From positions 806,001-870,000 of the forward strand of contig NZ_JACGWV010000002.1 of NCBI RefSeq assembly GCF_014137995.1: a stretch of 64,000 bases of DNA. The letters run 5' to 3'. The notes below the pieces were generated by a model. That model made no database searches. It worked only from the letters and a program-made list of their open reading frames with translations, and was not told the origin of the DNA. Shown piece after piece: positions 40,803 through 49,245 of this stretch. Both the position numbers and the translations under genes were made by a program. The stretch comes from Promicromonospora sukumoe. GTDB lineage: Bacteria; Actinomycetota; Actinomycetes; Actinomycetales; Cellulomonadaceae. Position 1 is the stretch's first letter. Each line of letters opens with the position of its first letter.

Positions 40803-43169
40803 ATGCGTCCCGACACGCACGCGCGCACGATGCTGCCGATCCCCGACCGGCCCCCGACGGGCCTGACGACGTACGACGCGAAGGACCCGGACACGTCGTA
40901 CCCGCCGATCGAGCCGCTGCTGCCCCCGCACGGCGCGCCCAACGTGCTGGTGATCCTGCTCGACGACGTCGGGTTCGGGGCCGCGAGCGCCTTCGGCGGG
41001 CCGTGCTCGACGCCGACGGCGGAGCGGCTCGCGGCGGGCGGCCTGCGGTTCAACCGCTTCCACACGACGGCGCTGTGCGCGCCGACGCGGCAGGCGCTGC
41101 TGACGGGCCGCAACCACCACTCGGTCGGCATGGGCAGCATCACGGAGACGGCGACGTCGGCGCCCGGGAACAGCTCGCTGCGCCCCAACACGAAGGCCCC
41201 GCTGGCCGAGACCCTGCGGCTGAACGGGTACTCGACGGCGCAGTTCGGCAAGTGCCACGAGGTGCCGGTGTGGCAGTCGTCGCCGATGGGCCCGTTCGAC
41301 GCGTGGCCGACGGGCGGCGGGGGCTTCGAGACGTTCTACGGGTTCATCGGCGGGGAGAACAACCAGTGGGCGCCCGCCCTGTACAGCGGGACGACGCCGG
41401 TCGAGCCCCCGGCGTCGGCGGAGGAGGGGTACCACCTCACCGAGGACCTCGTGGACCACGCCTGCGCCTGGGTGCGGCAGCAGAAGGCCCTGATGCCCGA
41501 CAAGCCGTTCTTCGTCTACCTCGCCCCGGGTGCGACGCATGCCCCGCACCACGTGGCGCCCGAGTGGATCGAGAAGTACCGCGGGCGGTTCGACGACGGG
41601 TGGGACGTGCAGCGCGAGCGGACGTTCGCCCGGCAGAAGGAGCTCGGGGTGGTGCCGCAGGAAGCCGACCTGACGCGGCGGCACGACGAGATCCCCGCCT
41701 GGGACGACATGCCGGACGAGCTCAAGCCCGTGCTCGCGCGCGAGATGGAGGCGTACGCGGGCTTCCTGGAGCACACGGACGTGCAGGTGGGGCGCGTGAT
41801 CGACACCCTGGAGGACCTGGGCGTCCTGGACGACACGATCGTCTACTACATCATCGGCGACAACGGGGCGTCGGCGGAGGGCACGGTCAACGGGGCCTTC
41901 AACGAGATGGCGAACTTCAACGGCATGGCCGCCCTGGAGACGCCCGAGTTCATGCGCTCGAAGATGGACGAGTTCGGCTCGCCCAGCTCGTACAACCACT
42001 ACGCCGTGGGCTGGGCGTGGGCCATGGACACCCCGTACCAGTGGACCAAGCAGGTCGCCTCGCACTGGGGCGGCACCCGCAACGGCACGATCGTGCACTG
42101 GCCGGGCCGGATCGCCGAGCGCGGCGGGCTCCGCTCGCAGTTCACGCACGTCATCGACGTGGCGCCGACCGTCCTGGAGGCGGCCGGCATCCCCGAGCCC
42201 ACGATGGTCAACGGCGTGCAGCAGGCGCCCATCGAGGGCACGTCGATGCTGTACGCGTTCGACGACGCGGCGGTCCCCGAGCGGCACGACCTGCAGTACT
42301 TCGAGATGTTCGCCAACCGCGGGATCTACGACCGCGGGTGGAGCGCGGTGACCAAGCACCGCACCCCGTGGCTGCTCGTCGACAAGCAGATGCCCGCGTT
42401 CGACGACGACGTCTGGGAGCTGTACGACGGCAGCACCGACTTCACGCAGGCGCACGACCTCGCCGCCGAGCGCCCCGAGGTGCTCGCCCGGCTCCAGCGG
42501 CTGTGGCTCATCGAGGCCACCAAGTACAACGTGCTGCCCATGGACGACCGGAGCGGCGAGCGGCTCAACCCCGACCTCGCCGGCCGCCCCACCCTCGTCC
42601 GCGGCGACTCGCAGATCTTCTTCCCGGGGATGGGCCGGCTGTCGGAGAACAGCGTGGTCAACGTGAAGAACAAGTCCTTCGCGGTGACCGCGGAGGTCGA
42701 CGTCGCCGAGGGCCCCACCAGCGGCGTCCTCGTGGCGCAGGGCGGGCGGTTCGGCGGCTGGTGCGTGCACACCACGGGCGGTCGGCTGACCTTCACCTAC
42801 AACGTGCTGGGCATCAGCACGTACGACGTGGTCGCCGACGAGCCCGTGCCGGCCGGCAAGCACCAGCTCCGCGCGGAGTTCGCGTACGACGGCGGCGGGC
42901 TGGGCAGGGGCGGCACCGTCACCCTGTTCCACGACGGGACGCCGGTGGGGAGCGGCCGGGTCGAGCGGACGCAGCCGCTGGTCTTCTCCGCCGACGAGAC
43001 GACCGACATCGGCTACGAGTCCGGCACGACCGTCTCCGGTGCGTACGACATCGGATCGAGCCGGTTCACCGGGCGTGTCGAGTGGGTCCAGATCGACCTG
43101 GGCGCCGACGACCACGACCACTACATCAGCCCCGAGGAGCGGCTCCGCGTCGCCATGGCCCGGCAGTAG
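40803..43169 (+). CDS. Arylsulfatase
   Basis: Sulfatase of 788 residues in the alkaline-phosphatase superfamily. NVLVILLDDVGFG supplies metal ligands, and LCAPTRQALLTGRN holds the C-x-P-x-R motif (Cys92) that must be converted to formylglycine. A lectin-like beta domain covers roughly the last 180 residues. No signal peptide is seen, so it is probably cytosolic. GAGGCGGAG precedes the ATG at 40803. It requires a formylglycine-generating enzyme, which is not in the window. The next gene starts ten bases later. Confidence 0.93.
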   Translation: MRPDTHARTMLPIPDRPPTGLTTYDAKDPDTSYPPIEPLLPPHGAPNVLVILLDDVGFGAASAFGGPCSTPTAERLAAGGLRFNRFHTTALCAPTRQALLTGRNHHSVGMGSITETATSAPGNSSLRPNTKAPLAETLRLNGYSTAQFGKCHEVPVWQSSPMGPFDAWPTGGGGFETFYGFIGGENNQWAPALYSGTTPVEPPASAEEGYHLTEDLVDHACAWVRQQKALMPDKPFFVYLAPGATHAPHHVAPEWIEKYRGRFDDGWDVQRERTFARQKELGVVPQEADLTRRHDEIPAWDDMPDELKPVLAREMEAYAGFLEHTDVQVGRVIDTLEDLGVLDDTIVYYIIGDNGASAEGTVNGAFNEMANFNGMAALETPEFMRSKMDEFGSPSSYNHYAVGWAWAMDTPYQWTKQVASHWGGTRNGTIVHWPGRIAERGGLRSQFTHVIDVAPTVLEAAGIPEPTMVNGVQQAPIEGTSMLYAFDDAAVPERHDLQYFEMFANRGIYDRGWSAVTKHRTPWLLVDKQMPAFDDDVWELYDGSTDFTQAHDLAAERPEVLARLQRLWLIEATKYNVLPMDDRSGERLNPDLAGRPTLVRGDSQIFFPGMGRLSENSVVNVKNKSFAVTAEVDVAEGPTSGVLVAQGGRFGGWCVHTTGGRLTFTYNVLGISTYDVVADEPVPAGKHQLRAEFAYDGGGLGRGGTVTLFHDGTPVGSGRVERTQPLVFSADETTDIGYESGTTVSGAYDIGSSRFTGRVEWVQIDLGADDHDHYISPEERLRVAMARQ

Positions 43170-43179
43170 GCACGACGCC

Positions 43180-43737
43180 GTGCGCCCCGACCAGCCCGAT
43201 CCCCGCCGCAGCCCGCGGCACGCCAGGCCCGACGCCGTGGACGCCCTGCGCGGCGGACAGGGCGAGCCGGGCGAGTCCCTCAAGGAGCGCGCCGCCTACC
43301 TGTACGGGCTGGTCATCACCGGCTCCGTGCTGGCGTCCGCCCCCGCGGACCTCGGGATCGTCCGGGTCGCGGGCCTGCTGGGCGGCACCCTGCTGGTCTA
43401 CTGGTGCGCCGAGTCGTACGCGCACCTGATCGCCGCGCGCTCGCTGGCGCGCCGCCCCCTCCGCCCCGCCGAGCGCCGGCACGTGCTCGCCGAGGGGCTG
43501 CCGCTCATCGCGGCCTGCACGGCACCGGTCGTGGTGCTCCTGATCGAGTGGGTGCTGCGGGTTCCGGCCACCGTCGCCGTCGACGTCGCGCTCGTCGTCA
43601 ACCTCGGGCTGCTGCTGGTCGTGGGCTGGCGCATGAGCACCGACGGCGGCCTGCGAGGCAGCAGGCGCCTGGGCGCGACCGCGACGGCGGGCCTGCTGGG
43701 CGTCGCCATGATCGGGCTCAAGCTGGCCCTGCACTAG
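43180..43737 (+). CDS. Small integral membrane protein
   Basis: Protein of 185 residues with four or five hydrophobic segments (YGLVITGSVLAS, VAGLLGGTLLVYW, LIAACTAPVVVLLIEWVL, VALVVNLGLLLVVGW, TATAGLLGVAMIGL). No known domain is recognised. The GTG at 43180 is ten bases after the sulfatase stop, so it is probably translated from the same message. Its TAG stop shares CTAG with the stop of the convergent MarR gene. Confidence 0.78.
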   Translation: MRPDQPDPRRSPRHARPDAVDALRGGQGEPGESLKERAAYLYGLVITGSVLASAPADLGIVRVAGLLGGTLLVYWCAESYAHLIAARSLARRPLRPAERRHVLAEGLPLIAACTAPVVVLLIEWVLRVPATVAVDVALVVNLGLLLVVGWRMSTDGGLRGSRRLGATATAGLLGVAMIGLKLALH

Positions 43738-44489
43738 CGGTCGGGTTCCCCCGTCCCCGCGGCGTCGGACGGCGTCGCGGCGGGCCCGGTGTGCAGCACC
43801 TCGCGGGCCTGCTCGGCCGCGCGGATGATGTTCTCGCTGATGAAGTCGAGGAACCGGGCGATGTTCTCCAGGCGCGCCGCGGCGGGCGTGCTCGCCCCGA
43901 GCACGACGACGCCCTGGCGGGCGGTCGCGGCGAGCTGGTCGTTGGCCCGGGCGCTGGCGATCGTCGACTGGTACCAGACGTCGTTGTCGGCCACGTACCG
44001 CTCGCGGCGGCCCTCGTCGCGCTCGCGCCGCACGAGGCCCTGTCCCTCCAGGTACGTGATCGCCTTGGAGACGGACGCCGGGCTGACCTGGAGGCGCTGC
44101 ACCAGGTCCGCGGCGGTGACACTGCCGGCGTCGGTGGTGAACATGCAGGTCAGCACCCGGGCGGTCATCTTGGTCAGGCCCGAGGCGATGAGCACGCCGG
44201 TCAGCGCCTCCTCGAAGTCGGCCACGGCCGCGGCGTCCCGCCCGTGCGCCTGCGGGGCGGCCTGCGCCGCGCGGGGCGCCGCCTGCCGGCTGCGGTGGGC
44301 GCGGCGCTCCGTGGCGCGGTGCGCCACCTCGGCGCGGTAGCCCCCGGGTCCGCCGTTGCGCATCACCTCGCGCGTGACCGTGGACGTCGGGCGGTCCAGG
44401 CGGCGGGCGATCTCCGCGTACGACAGGTCGTCGGCCACGCCCAGCGCGATCTGCTGACGTTCCTGCTTGGTGAGTCGGCCTCCCGGCAT
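43734..44489 (-). CDS. MarR-family regulator with extra N-terminal IS30-like HTH
   Basis: Regulator of 251 residues with two DNA-binding parts. Residues about 5-60 (LTKQERQQIALGVADDLSY, RRLDRPTSTVTREVMRNGG) match the helix-turn-helix of IS30-type transposases. Residues about 95-165 form a MarR winged helix (ADLVQRLQVSPASVSKAITYLEGQGLV). No transposase catalytic domain is present. The gene is divergent from the DUF4097/hydrolase operon, and the gap holds several GCAAC/GTTGC sites, its likely operators. The ligand is unknown. Confidence 0.88.
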   Translation of the reverse strand: MPGGRLTKQERQQIALGVADDLSYAEIARRLDRPTSTVTREVMRNGGPGGYRAEVAHRATERRAHRSRQAAPRAAQAAPQAHGRDAAAVADFEEALTGVLIASGLTKMTARVLTCMFTTDAGSVTAADLVQRLQVSPASVSKAITYLEGQGLVRRERDEGRRERYVADNDVWYQSTIASARANDQLAATARQGVVVLGASTPAAARLENIARFLDFISENIIRAAEQAREVLHTGPAATPSDAAGTGEPDR

Positions 44490-44567
44490 CGCGGTCTCCT
44501 CGGTCGGTTCCCCGGGGCGGACCCCCGTGCCCGCCCAGCATAGCGTTCACCTCTCACTCATTGCAAT

Positions 44568-44693
44568 GCAACGAGTCGTTGCGTTGCGTTCTTTTTTGCC
44601 CCGTTGCAACAGTTTGTGCGCTGTGACCTGCGGCAATGCTTCTCCAACGCAACAAGCATGTTGCCCAGTTCTGGAAAGCAACGTAGCGTTTGC
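44568..44693. promoter_or_regulatory. Cluster of GCAAC/GTTGC operator sites
   Basis: Four symmetric sites share the half-site GCAAC: GCAACGA-G-TCGTTGC (44568-44582), GTTGCAAC (44603-44610), GCAAC-N6-GTTGC (44649-44664) and GCAACG-TA-GCGTTTGC (44678-44693). They fill the gap between the MarR gene and the DUF4097 gene and suggest cooperative binding by the regulator. Confidence 0.72.
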
Positions 44694-44738
44694 GATGTCA
44701 GAAACACACCGCAGGAACCAGCACAGGAGCAGCACACC

Positions 44739-45404
44739 ATGCAGAACTTCGCCACCCCCGCCCCGATCTCCACCGTCGTCGAGATCCCCGCCGGCCGGGT
44801 CCAGCTCATCGCCGCCGACCGCGCCGACACCACCGTCGAGGTGCGGCCCACCAACCCCGGCAAGCCCCGCGACGTGCAGACCGCCGAGCAGACCACCGTC
44901 ACCTTCGCGGACGGCGTGCTGCAGGTCCGCACGGCCGAGCCGAAGAACAAGCTCACCGGTCACGCCGGGTCCGTGGAGGTCACCGTCCAGCTCCCCGCCG
45001 GCTCGGCCCTCGACGGGAAGTCCGACGCCGCCGAGCTCCGCACAGTCGGCCGCCTCGGTGACGTCGCCTTCGACGGCGCCTACCAGCAGATCAAGATCGA
45101 CGAGGCGGCGAGCGTCCGCCTCACCGCGATCGACGGCGACGTCGAGGTGGGCCGGCTCACCGGTCCCGCCGAGATCAGCACCGGCCGCGGCGACGTCCGG
45201 GTCGCGGAGGCCACGAGCGGTTCCGTCGTGCTCCGCACGCAGTCCGGCGACATCACGGTCGCCGCGGGCTCCGGCGTCTCGGCCGCCCTCGACGCCGGTA
45301 CGGGCCTGGGCCGCGTCAGCAACTCCCTGAAGAACGACGGCACCACCGTGCTCGACATCAGCGCCAGCACCGGGCTCGGCGACATCTCCGCCAGCAGCCT
45401 CTGA
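44739..45404 (+). CDS. DUF4097-family beta-helix protein
   Basis: Protein of 221 residues made of repeated short beta strands (SVRLTAIDGDVEVGRLTG, GSVVLRTQSGDITVAAGSG, GLGDISASS) typical of DUF4097 adhesin-like beta-helices. It lacks a signal peptide, so it appears to stay in the cytosol, which is unusual for a supposed adhesin. GGAGCAG lies just upstream of the ATG at 44739. It is followed by an alpha/beta hydrolase and lies opposite a MarR regulator. The DUF4097-regulator pairing recurs in actinobacteria; the biochemical role is unknown. Confidence 0.85.
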   Translation: MQNFATPAPISTVVEIPAGRVQLIAADRADTTVEVRPTNPGKPRDVQTAEQTTVTFADGVLQVRTAEPKNKLTGHAGSVEVTVQLPAGSALDGKSDAAELRTVGRLGDVAFDGAYQQIKIDEAASVRLTAIDGDVEVGRLTGPAEISTGRGDVRVAEATSGSVVLRTQSGDITVAAGSGVSAALDAGTGLGRVSNSLKNDGTTVLDISASTGLGDISASSL

Positions 45405-45508
45405 CCGCACCGTCCGGGCCGCCTGGCCCGGACCGGGGCACCACCCGCACCACGCACCACACACCGACCAGCACCACGTCCCGCACCACGAACCGACAGG
45501 TGGAGAAC

Positions 45509-46327
45509 ATGACGAACAACAGCGCTTCCTCGACCGGCACCGCGTGGTCCGGCCTGGTGCCGGTCGACGACACCCGGCTCGCCGTGACCGACACCGGCGG
45601 CCCGGGCCTCCCGATCGTGTACCTGAACGGCCAGTTCGCCACCCAGGGCTACTGGCGCAAGACGCTCGCCGACCTGGGCACCGGCTACCGGCACATCACG
45701 TTCGACGAGCGCGCCCGCGGCAAGAAGTCCGGCACGTCGGCCGACTACTCCTTCGAGGCCGCCGTCCGCGACGTCGACGCCGTCCTCGCCGCCCGCGGCG
45801 TGGAGAAGGCCCTCGTGGTCGGCTGGTCCTACGGGGCCGTCGTCGCGGCCCACTGGGCGCAGCGCAACCCGGAGCGCGCCCTGGGCGTGGTCCTGGTCGA
45901 CGGCGCCTTCCCGCACGACTGGCTCGACGACGCGATGGAGGTGCGCATCCGCAAGCTGTTCCGTCGCATGAGCTGGTTCACCGTCCCGCTGCGGATCACG
46001 GGCATCACGCCGCGGATGACCGCCGCGGAGCAGGCCGAGAGCAACATCGAGCTCGGCAGGCTGTCCCGGGAGGCCACCCTGGCGCCGGTGCTGAACGACA
46101 TCCGCGTCGCGGTCCGGTACGTCGTGGCCTCGGGCACGTCCCTGGGCAGCAAGGGCGACGAGCAGGAGCAGATCCGGGCCGGCCTGGAGGCGGCGACCGC
46201 CGAGAACCCGAACGTCCGGATCAGCGCCAAGGTCCCCAGCAACCACGGGGCGATCCTCAGCAAGGACTTCCACGCGATCGGCGACGCCGTCCGGGAGGTG
46301 GCGGACCTGAGCCGCGCGCAGAAGTAG
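45509..46327 (+). CDS. Alpha/beta-fold hydrolase
   Basis: Soluble hydrolase of 272 residues. It shows the oxyanion strand YLNGQFATQGYW, DERARGKKSG, the nucleophile elbow VVGWSYGAVVA (Ser) and a C-terminal SNHGAILSKD with the catalytic His. GGTGGAG lies well placed before the ATG at 45509. It probably forms an operon with the DUF4097 gene and falls under the same GCAAC-site control. Substrate unknown. Confidence 0.9.
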   Translation: MTNNSASSTGTAWSGLVPVDDTRLAVTDTGGPGLPIVYLNGQFATQGYWRKTLADLGTGYRHITFDERARGKKSGTSADYSFEAAVRDVDAVLAARGVEKALVVGWSYGAVVAAHWAQRNPERALGVVLVDGAFPHDWLDDAMEVRIRKLFRRMSWFTVPLRITGITPRMTAAEQAESNIELGRLSREATLAPVLNDIRVAVRYVVASGTSLGSKGDEQEQIRAGLEAATAENPNVRISAKVPSNHGAILSKDFHAIGDAVREVADLSRAQK

Positions 46328-46360
46328 GCACCACCAGCAGGGACCCGCACGGGACGACGA

Positions 46361-46394
46361 GGGCCGGGGCATCGCGCGAGCGACGCCCCGGCCC
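46361..46394. terminator. Bidirectional hairpin between convergent genes
   Basis: A 14-base-pair stem with one mismatch (46361-46375 with 46380-46394) around GCGA lies between the hydrolase stop (46327) and the enolase-family stop (46413). CGTCCTTGTCCTTG follows on the plus side. Confidence 0.7.
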
Positions 46395-46412
46395 CGTCCT
46401 TGTCCTTGTCGG

Positions 46413-47519
46413 TCAGCCGATCGGCCGCAGGTGCACCTCGTCGGGCACCGGGATGCCGAACCCGGGCGCGTCGCCCAGCCGCAGCACGCCGTCCACCGGC
46501 GCGAGGAGCGCGGGGTCGACGCCGGCCACGGTGCCGGGCACGCCCTCGACCACCTCGACGTTGCCGAGGCCGGCCGCGAGGTGCGCGGCGTACCGGGTCT
46601 TCAGCGGCCGCCCCCACGCGTGCGGGGAGCCGTGCACGCCGTCGGCCGCGAGGCGGGGCATCAGGGTGCGCCAGGCGGTCAGGCCGTAGGACATGACGTC
46701 CATGAGCAGCACGTCGATCGCCCCGGCGGCGGCGACCGGCAGCAGCGCGGCGACGTCGGGCGAGGTCTCCCCCTCCGCGATCCGGGTCTCCGGCGAGTGC
46801 GCGTCGAGCCAGGCGCGCAGGGCCTTGAGGTCCTCGGCGTCGTCGAGGAACGGCTCCTCCACCCAGTACAGGCCGACGTCGGCGACGGCCTCCAGGTAGC
46901 GGACGAACCCGTCGCGGTCGTAGCCGTCGTTGGCGTCCACCAGGATCCGGGCGTCGGGGAACGCGTCCCGGACGGCGCGGGTCACCTCGATGTCGCGCGC
47001 GTCGCCGGCCTCCCGGGAGAGCCACTTGTTGCCGCGGCCGATCTTGAGCTTGAAGTCCCGGTAGCCCAGCGCGGCGTCCGCGCGGCACTCCTCGATCAGC
47101 ACGCCGACGCCGCGCGGGGCGTCGTCGGGGTCGAGGTCGTCGAAGTAGATCGCGCCGTCGTAGATCGCCACGTCCGTGCTGCCCCGCCCGCCGAGCAGCG
47201 CGTGCACGGGGGTGTCGAGCACCACGCCGAGCAGGTCGTGCAGGGCGATGTCGAGCCAGTGCTCCGCGTCGTCGAGGATGCCCGTGGCGGGGTCGATCAG
47301 CTCCGAGAGCAGGCGTCCCTCGACCCGGGCGACGTCGCCCGGCGGCCCCTCGAACAGTCCCCAGCCGGTCCGGCCGTCGTCGGTGACCAGCACCGCGACG
47401 TCGGAGTCGGGGCCGGCGCCGTGGCTGCCGAGCCGGGCGTTGCGGCCCACGGTCCGCGGGTAGCGGGTCTCCAGGGAGGCGAGCCGGACGGAACGGATGC
47501 GGGGGTCTGCGGAGGCCAT
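46413..47519 (-). CDS. Mandelate racemase/muconate lactonizing enzyme-like (enolase superfamily)
   Basis: Cytosolic Mg-dependent enzyme of 368 residues. The enolase-superfamily barrel shows DFKLKIGRG (KxK motif), ILVDANDGY, WVEEPFLDD and RIAEGETS as metal and acid-base positions, with SPHAWG near the end. The particular substrate cannot be read; sugar-acid dehydratases are the commonest relatives in such operons. The ATG at 47519 lies nine bases after the IclR stop. It is the last gene of the second sugar transport operon, parallel to the ManD gene in the first. Confidence 0.85.
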   Translation of the reverse strand: MASADPRIRSVRLASLETRYPRTVGRNARLGSHGAGPDSDVAVLVTDDGRTGWGLFEGPPGDVARVEGRLLSELIDPATGILDDAEHWLDIALHDLLGVVLDTPVHALLGGRGSTDVAIYDGAIYFDDLDPDDAPRGVGVLIEECRADAALGYRDFKLKIGRGNKWLSREAGDARDIEVTRAVRDAFPDARILVDANDGYDRDGFVRYLEAVADVGLYWVEEPFLDDAEDLKALRAWLDAHSPETRIAEGETSPDVAALLPVAAAGAIDVLLMDVMSYGLTAWRTLMPRLAADGVHGSPHAWGRPLKTRYAAHLAAGLGNVEVVEGVPGTVAGVDPALLAPVDGVLRLGDAPGFGIPVPDEVHLRPIG

Positions 47520-47528
47520 GGGATCCAA

Positions 47529-48317
47529 TCAGGTGCGTTCGGTGGGCGGTGCCGCGCCGAGCGCGGCGGACAGACGGGCGGCGGTACGGAGCACCGCGGC
47601 CACGATGGAGGGCTGTGCGGCGACGATGCGGTCGCGCGGCCCGGCCACGCTGATCGCGGCGACGGGCAGGTCGCCCGCCCCGCGGACCGGCGCGGCGACA
47701 CAGCGGACGCCGGGCTCCCGCTCGGCGTCGTCGAGGGCCCAGCCGCGGTCCCGGATGCCCGCGAGGTCCGCGAGCAGGTCGGGCGCCGTGGTGAGGGTCG
47801 TGGGGGTGTAGCCGGGCAGCGGGATGCGGCCGACGAGGGCCTCGGCCTCGGCCTCGGGCAGCCCCGACAGGTAGGCCTTGCCCAGGCCGGACGCGTGCAG
47901 CGGGGCGCGGCTGCCGAGCTTGGAGACGACCTTCACCACCTGCGGCCCCTCCTCCTGCATCACGTAGCACATCTGGTCCTCGTCGAAGATGGCGATGAAC
48001 GCCGTCTCCTCGGTCTCGGCGACCAGCTCGCGCAGGTGCTCGGGCCCGACGGCGTGGATGTCGAGGCCGTCGAGCGCCTGCAGGCCCAGCCGCACGACGG
48101 CGGGCCCGAGCCGCAGCTCGGTCTCGCCGACCACGTAGCCCCGCTCCCGCAGCGTGCCCACGATGCGGTACGCGGCGCTGCGGCTGAGCCCGAGGTCGGC
48201 GGCCAGGCGCTGGACGGTCGTGCCCGGCGCCGCCGCGACCCGTTCGACGATGTCCAGGCCGCGTGCGAGGGTGCCGGGGGTGCCGGTGCTCGAGTCATTC
48301 ACGCTGCCATTCTGCAC
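47529..48317 (-). CDS. IclR-family transcriptional regulator
   Basis: Regulator of 262 residues with an N-terminal winged helix (TVQRLAADLGLSRSAAYRIVGTLRERGYV) and a C-terminal GAF-like effector domain (ETAFIAIFDEDQMCYVMQEEG, APLHASGLGKAYL). The GTG at 48317 starts ten bases after the permease stop; a GTG at 48302 is an alternative. Being inside the transport operon, between permease and catabolic enzyme, it probably senses the imported sugar or its product and controls its own operon. Confidence 0.92.
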   Translation of the reverse strand: MQNGSVNDSSTGTPGTLARGLDIVERVAAAPGTTVQRLAADLGLSRSAAYRIVGTLRERGYVVGETELRLGPAVVRLGLQALDGLDIHAVGPEHLRELVAETEETAFIAIFDEDQMCYVMQEEGPQVVKVVSKLGSRAPLHASGLGKAYLSGLPEAEAEALVGRIPLPGYTPTTLTTAPDLLADLAGIRDRGWALDDAEREPGVRCVAAPVRGAGDLPVAAISVAGPRDRIVAAQPSIVAAVLRTAARLSAALGAAPPTERT

Positions 48318-48326
48318 GGCGCCCGC

Positions 48327-49244
48327 TCATCCCTTGAGACCCGAGCGGGCCACGCCCGCGATCACGTAGCGCTGCACGAACGCGAACAGGATCAGCACGG
48401 GGACGCTCGCGATCGCGGCGCCCGCCATGACGGCCGGGAAGTCGGTGGCGTAGGCGCCGCGCAAGGTCGCCAGGCCGGCGGGCAGGGTGAGCTGCTCCGG
48501 GTTGAACAGCACGTACAGCGGCCAGAGGAAGTCGTTCCAGCTCCCGAGGAACGACAGGAGGCCGAGGGTCGCGAGCGGCGCCCGGGACAGCGGCAGCACC
48601 ACGCGGACGAAGATCTGCCAGCGGTTGGCGCCGTCGATCAGCGCCGCCTCCTCCAGCTCGGCCGGGATGCTCTGGAAGAACTGGACCAGGAAGAACACGC
48701 CGAACGCGCTCGCGGCGCCCGGGATGACCAGCGCCCACATGGTGTCGAGCCAGCCGAGCCCGTCGACGATCAGGTAGTTCGGCATGAGGAAGACGAAGCC
48801 GGGGACGAACAGCGTGGCGATGATGAGCGCGAAGATCAGCCGCCGGCCGGCGAACTTCATCCGGGCCAGCGGGTACGCGGCCGCCGACGCCGTGGCGAGC
48901 ACCAGCACCGTGTGCAGCACGCCGACGAGCACCGAGTTGCCGAGCCAGCGCAGCAGCGGGGCCTGCGCGTCGGCGAACAGCCGGGTGTAGCCCTCGACGG
49001 TGGGCGTCGGCGGGATCCACTGCGGCGGGAGCACGGTGGCGTCGCCGGTCGTCTTGAACGACGTCGAGAGCATCCACAGCAGCGGCGCCAGGATCAGCAC
49101 GGACAGGATGAGCAGCATCGCGTAGAGGAGCAGGGTGCCGACCACGCCGCGGCCGGTCGCCGGGTCGCGGCGGCTGCGCTCCGCGGGCTGCCGCGGCGTC
49201 GGCGGGCGGGTGGTGCTGCCGGGGGAAGCGACGGTGGTGGCCAC
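48327..49244 (-). CDS. Carbohydrate ABC transporter permease, MalG type
   Basis: Membrane permease of 305 residues with six membrane segments and the EAA loop (LEEAALIDGANRWQIFVRVVLPL). The GTG at 49244 is one base from the stop of the preceding permease gene. It pairs with the MalF-type protein and the binding protein of this operon; again no ATPase gene is present. Confidence 0.92.
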   Translation of the reverse strand: MATTVASPGSTTRPPTPRQPAERSRRDPATGRGVVGTLLLYAMLLILSVLILAPLLWMLSTSFKTTGDATVLPPQWIPPTPTVEGYTRLFADAQAPLLRWLGNSVLVGVLHTVLVLATASAAAYPLARMKFAGRRLIFALIIATLFVPGFVFLMPNYLIVDGLGWLDTMWALVIPGAASAFGVFFLVQFFQSIPAELEEAALIDGANRWQIFVRVVLPLSRAPLATLGLLSFLGSWNDFLWPLYVLFNPEQLTLPAGLATLRGAYATDFPAVMAGAAIASVPVLILFAFVQRYVIAGVARSGLKG

Positions 49245-49245
49245 G

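Noticed and set aside
43734..44489. Remnant of an IS30 transposase
   Set aside because: Only the helix-turn-helix is similar; the rest is a full MarR domain and no DDE catalytic residues or terminal repeats are present.
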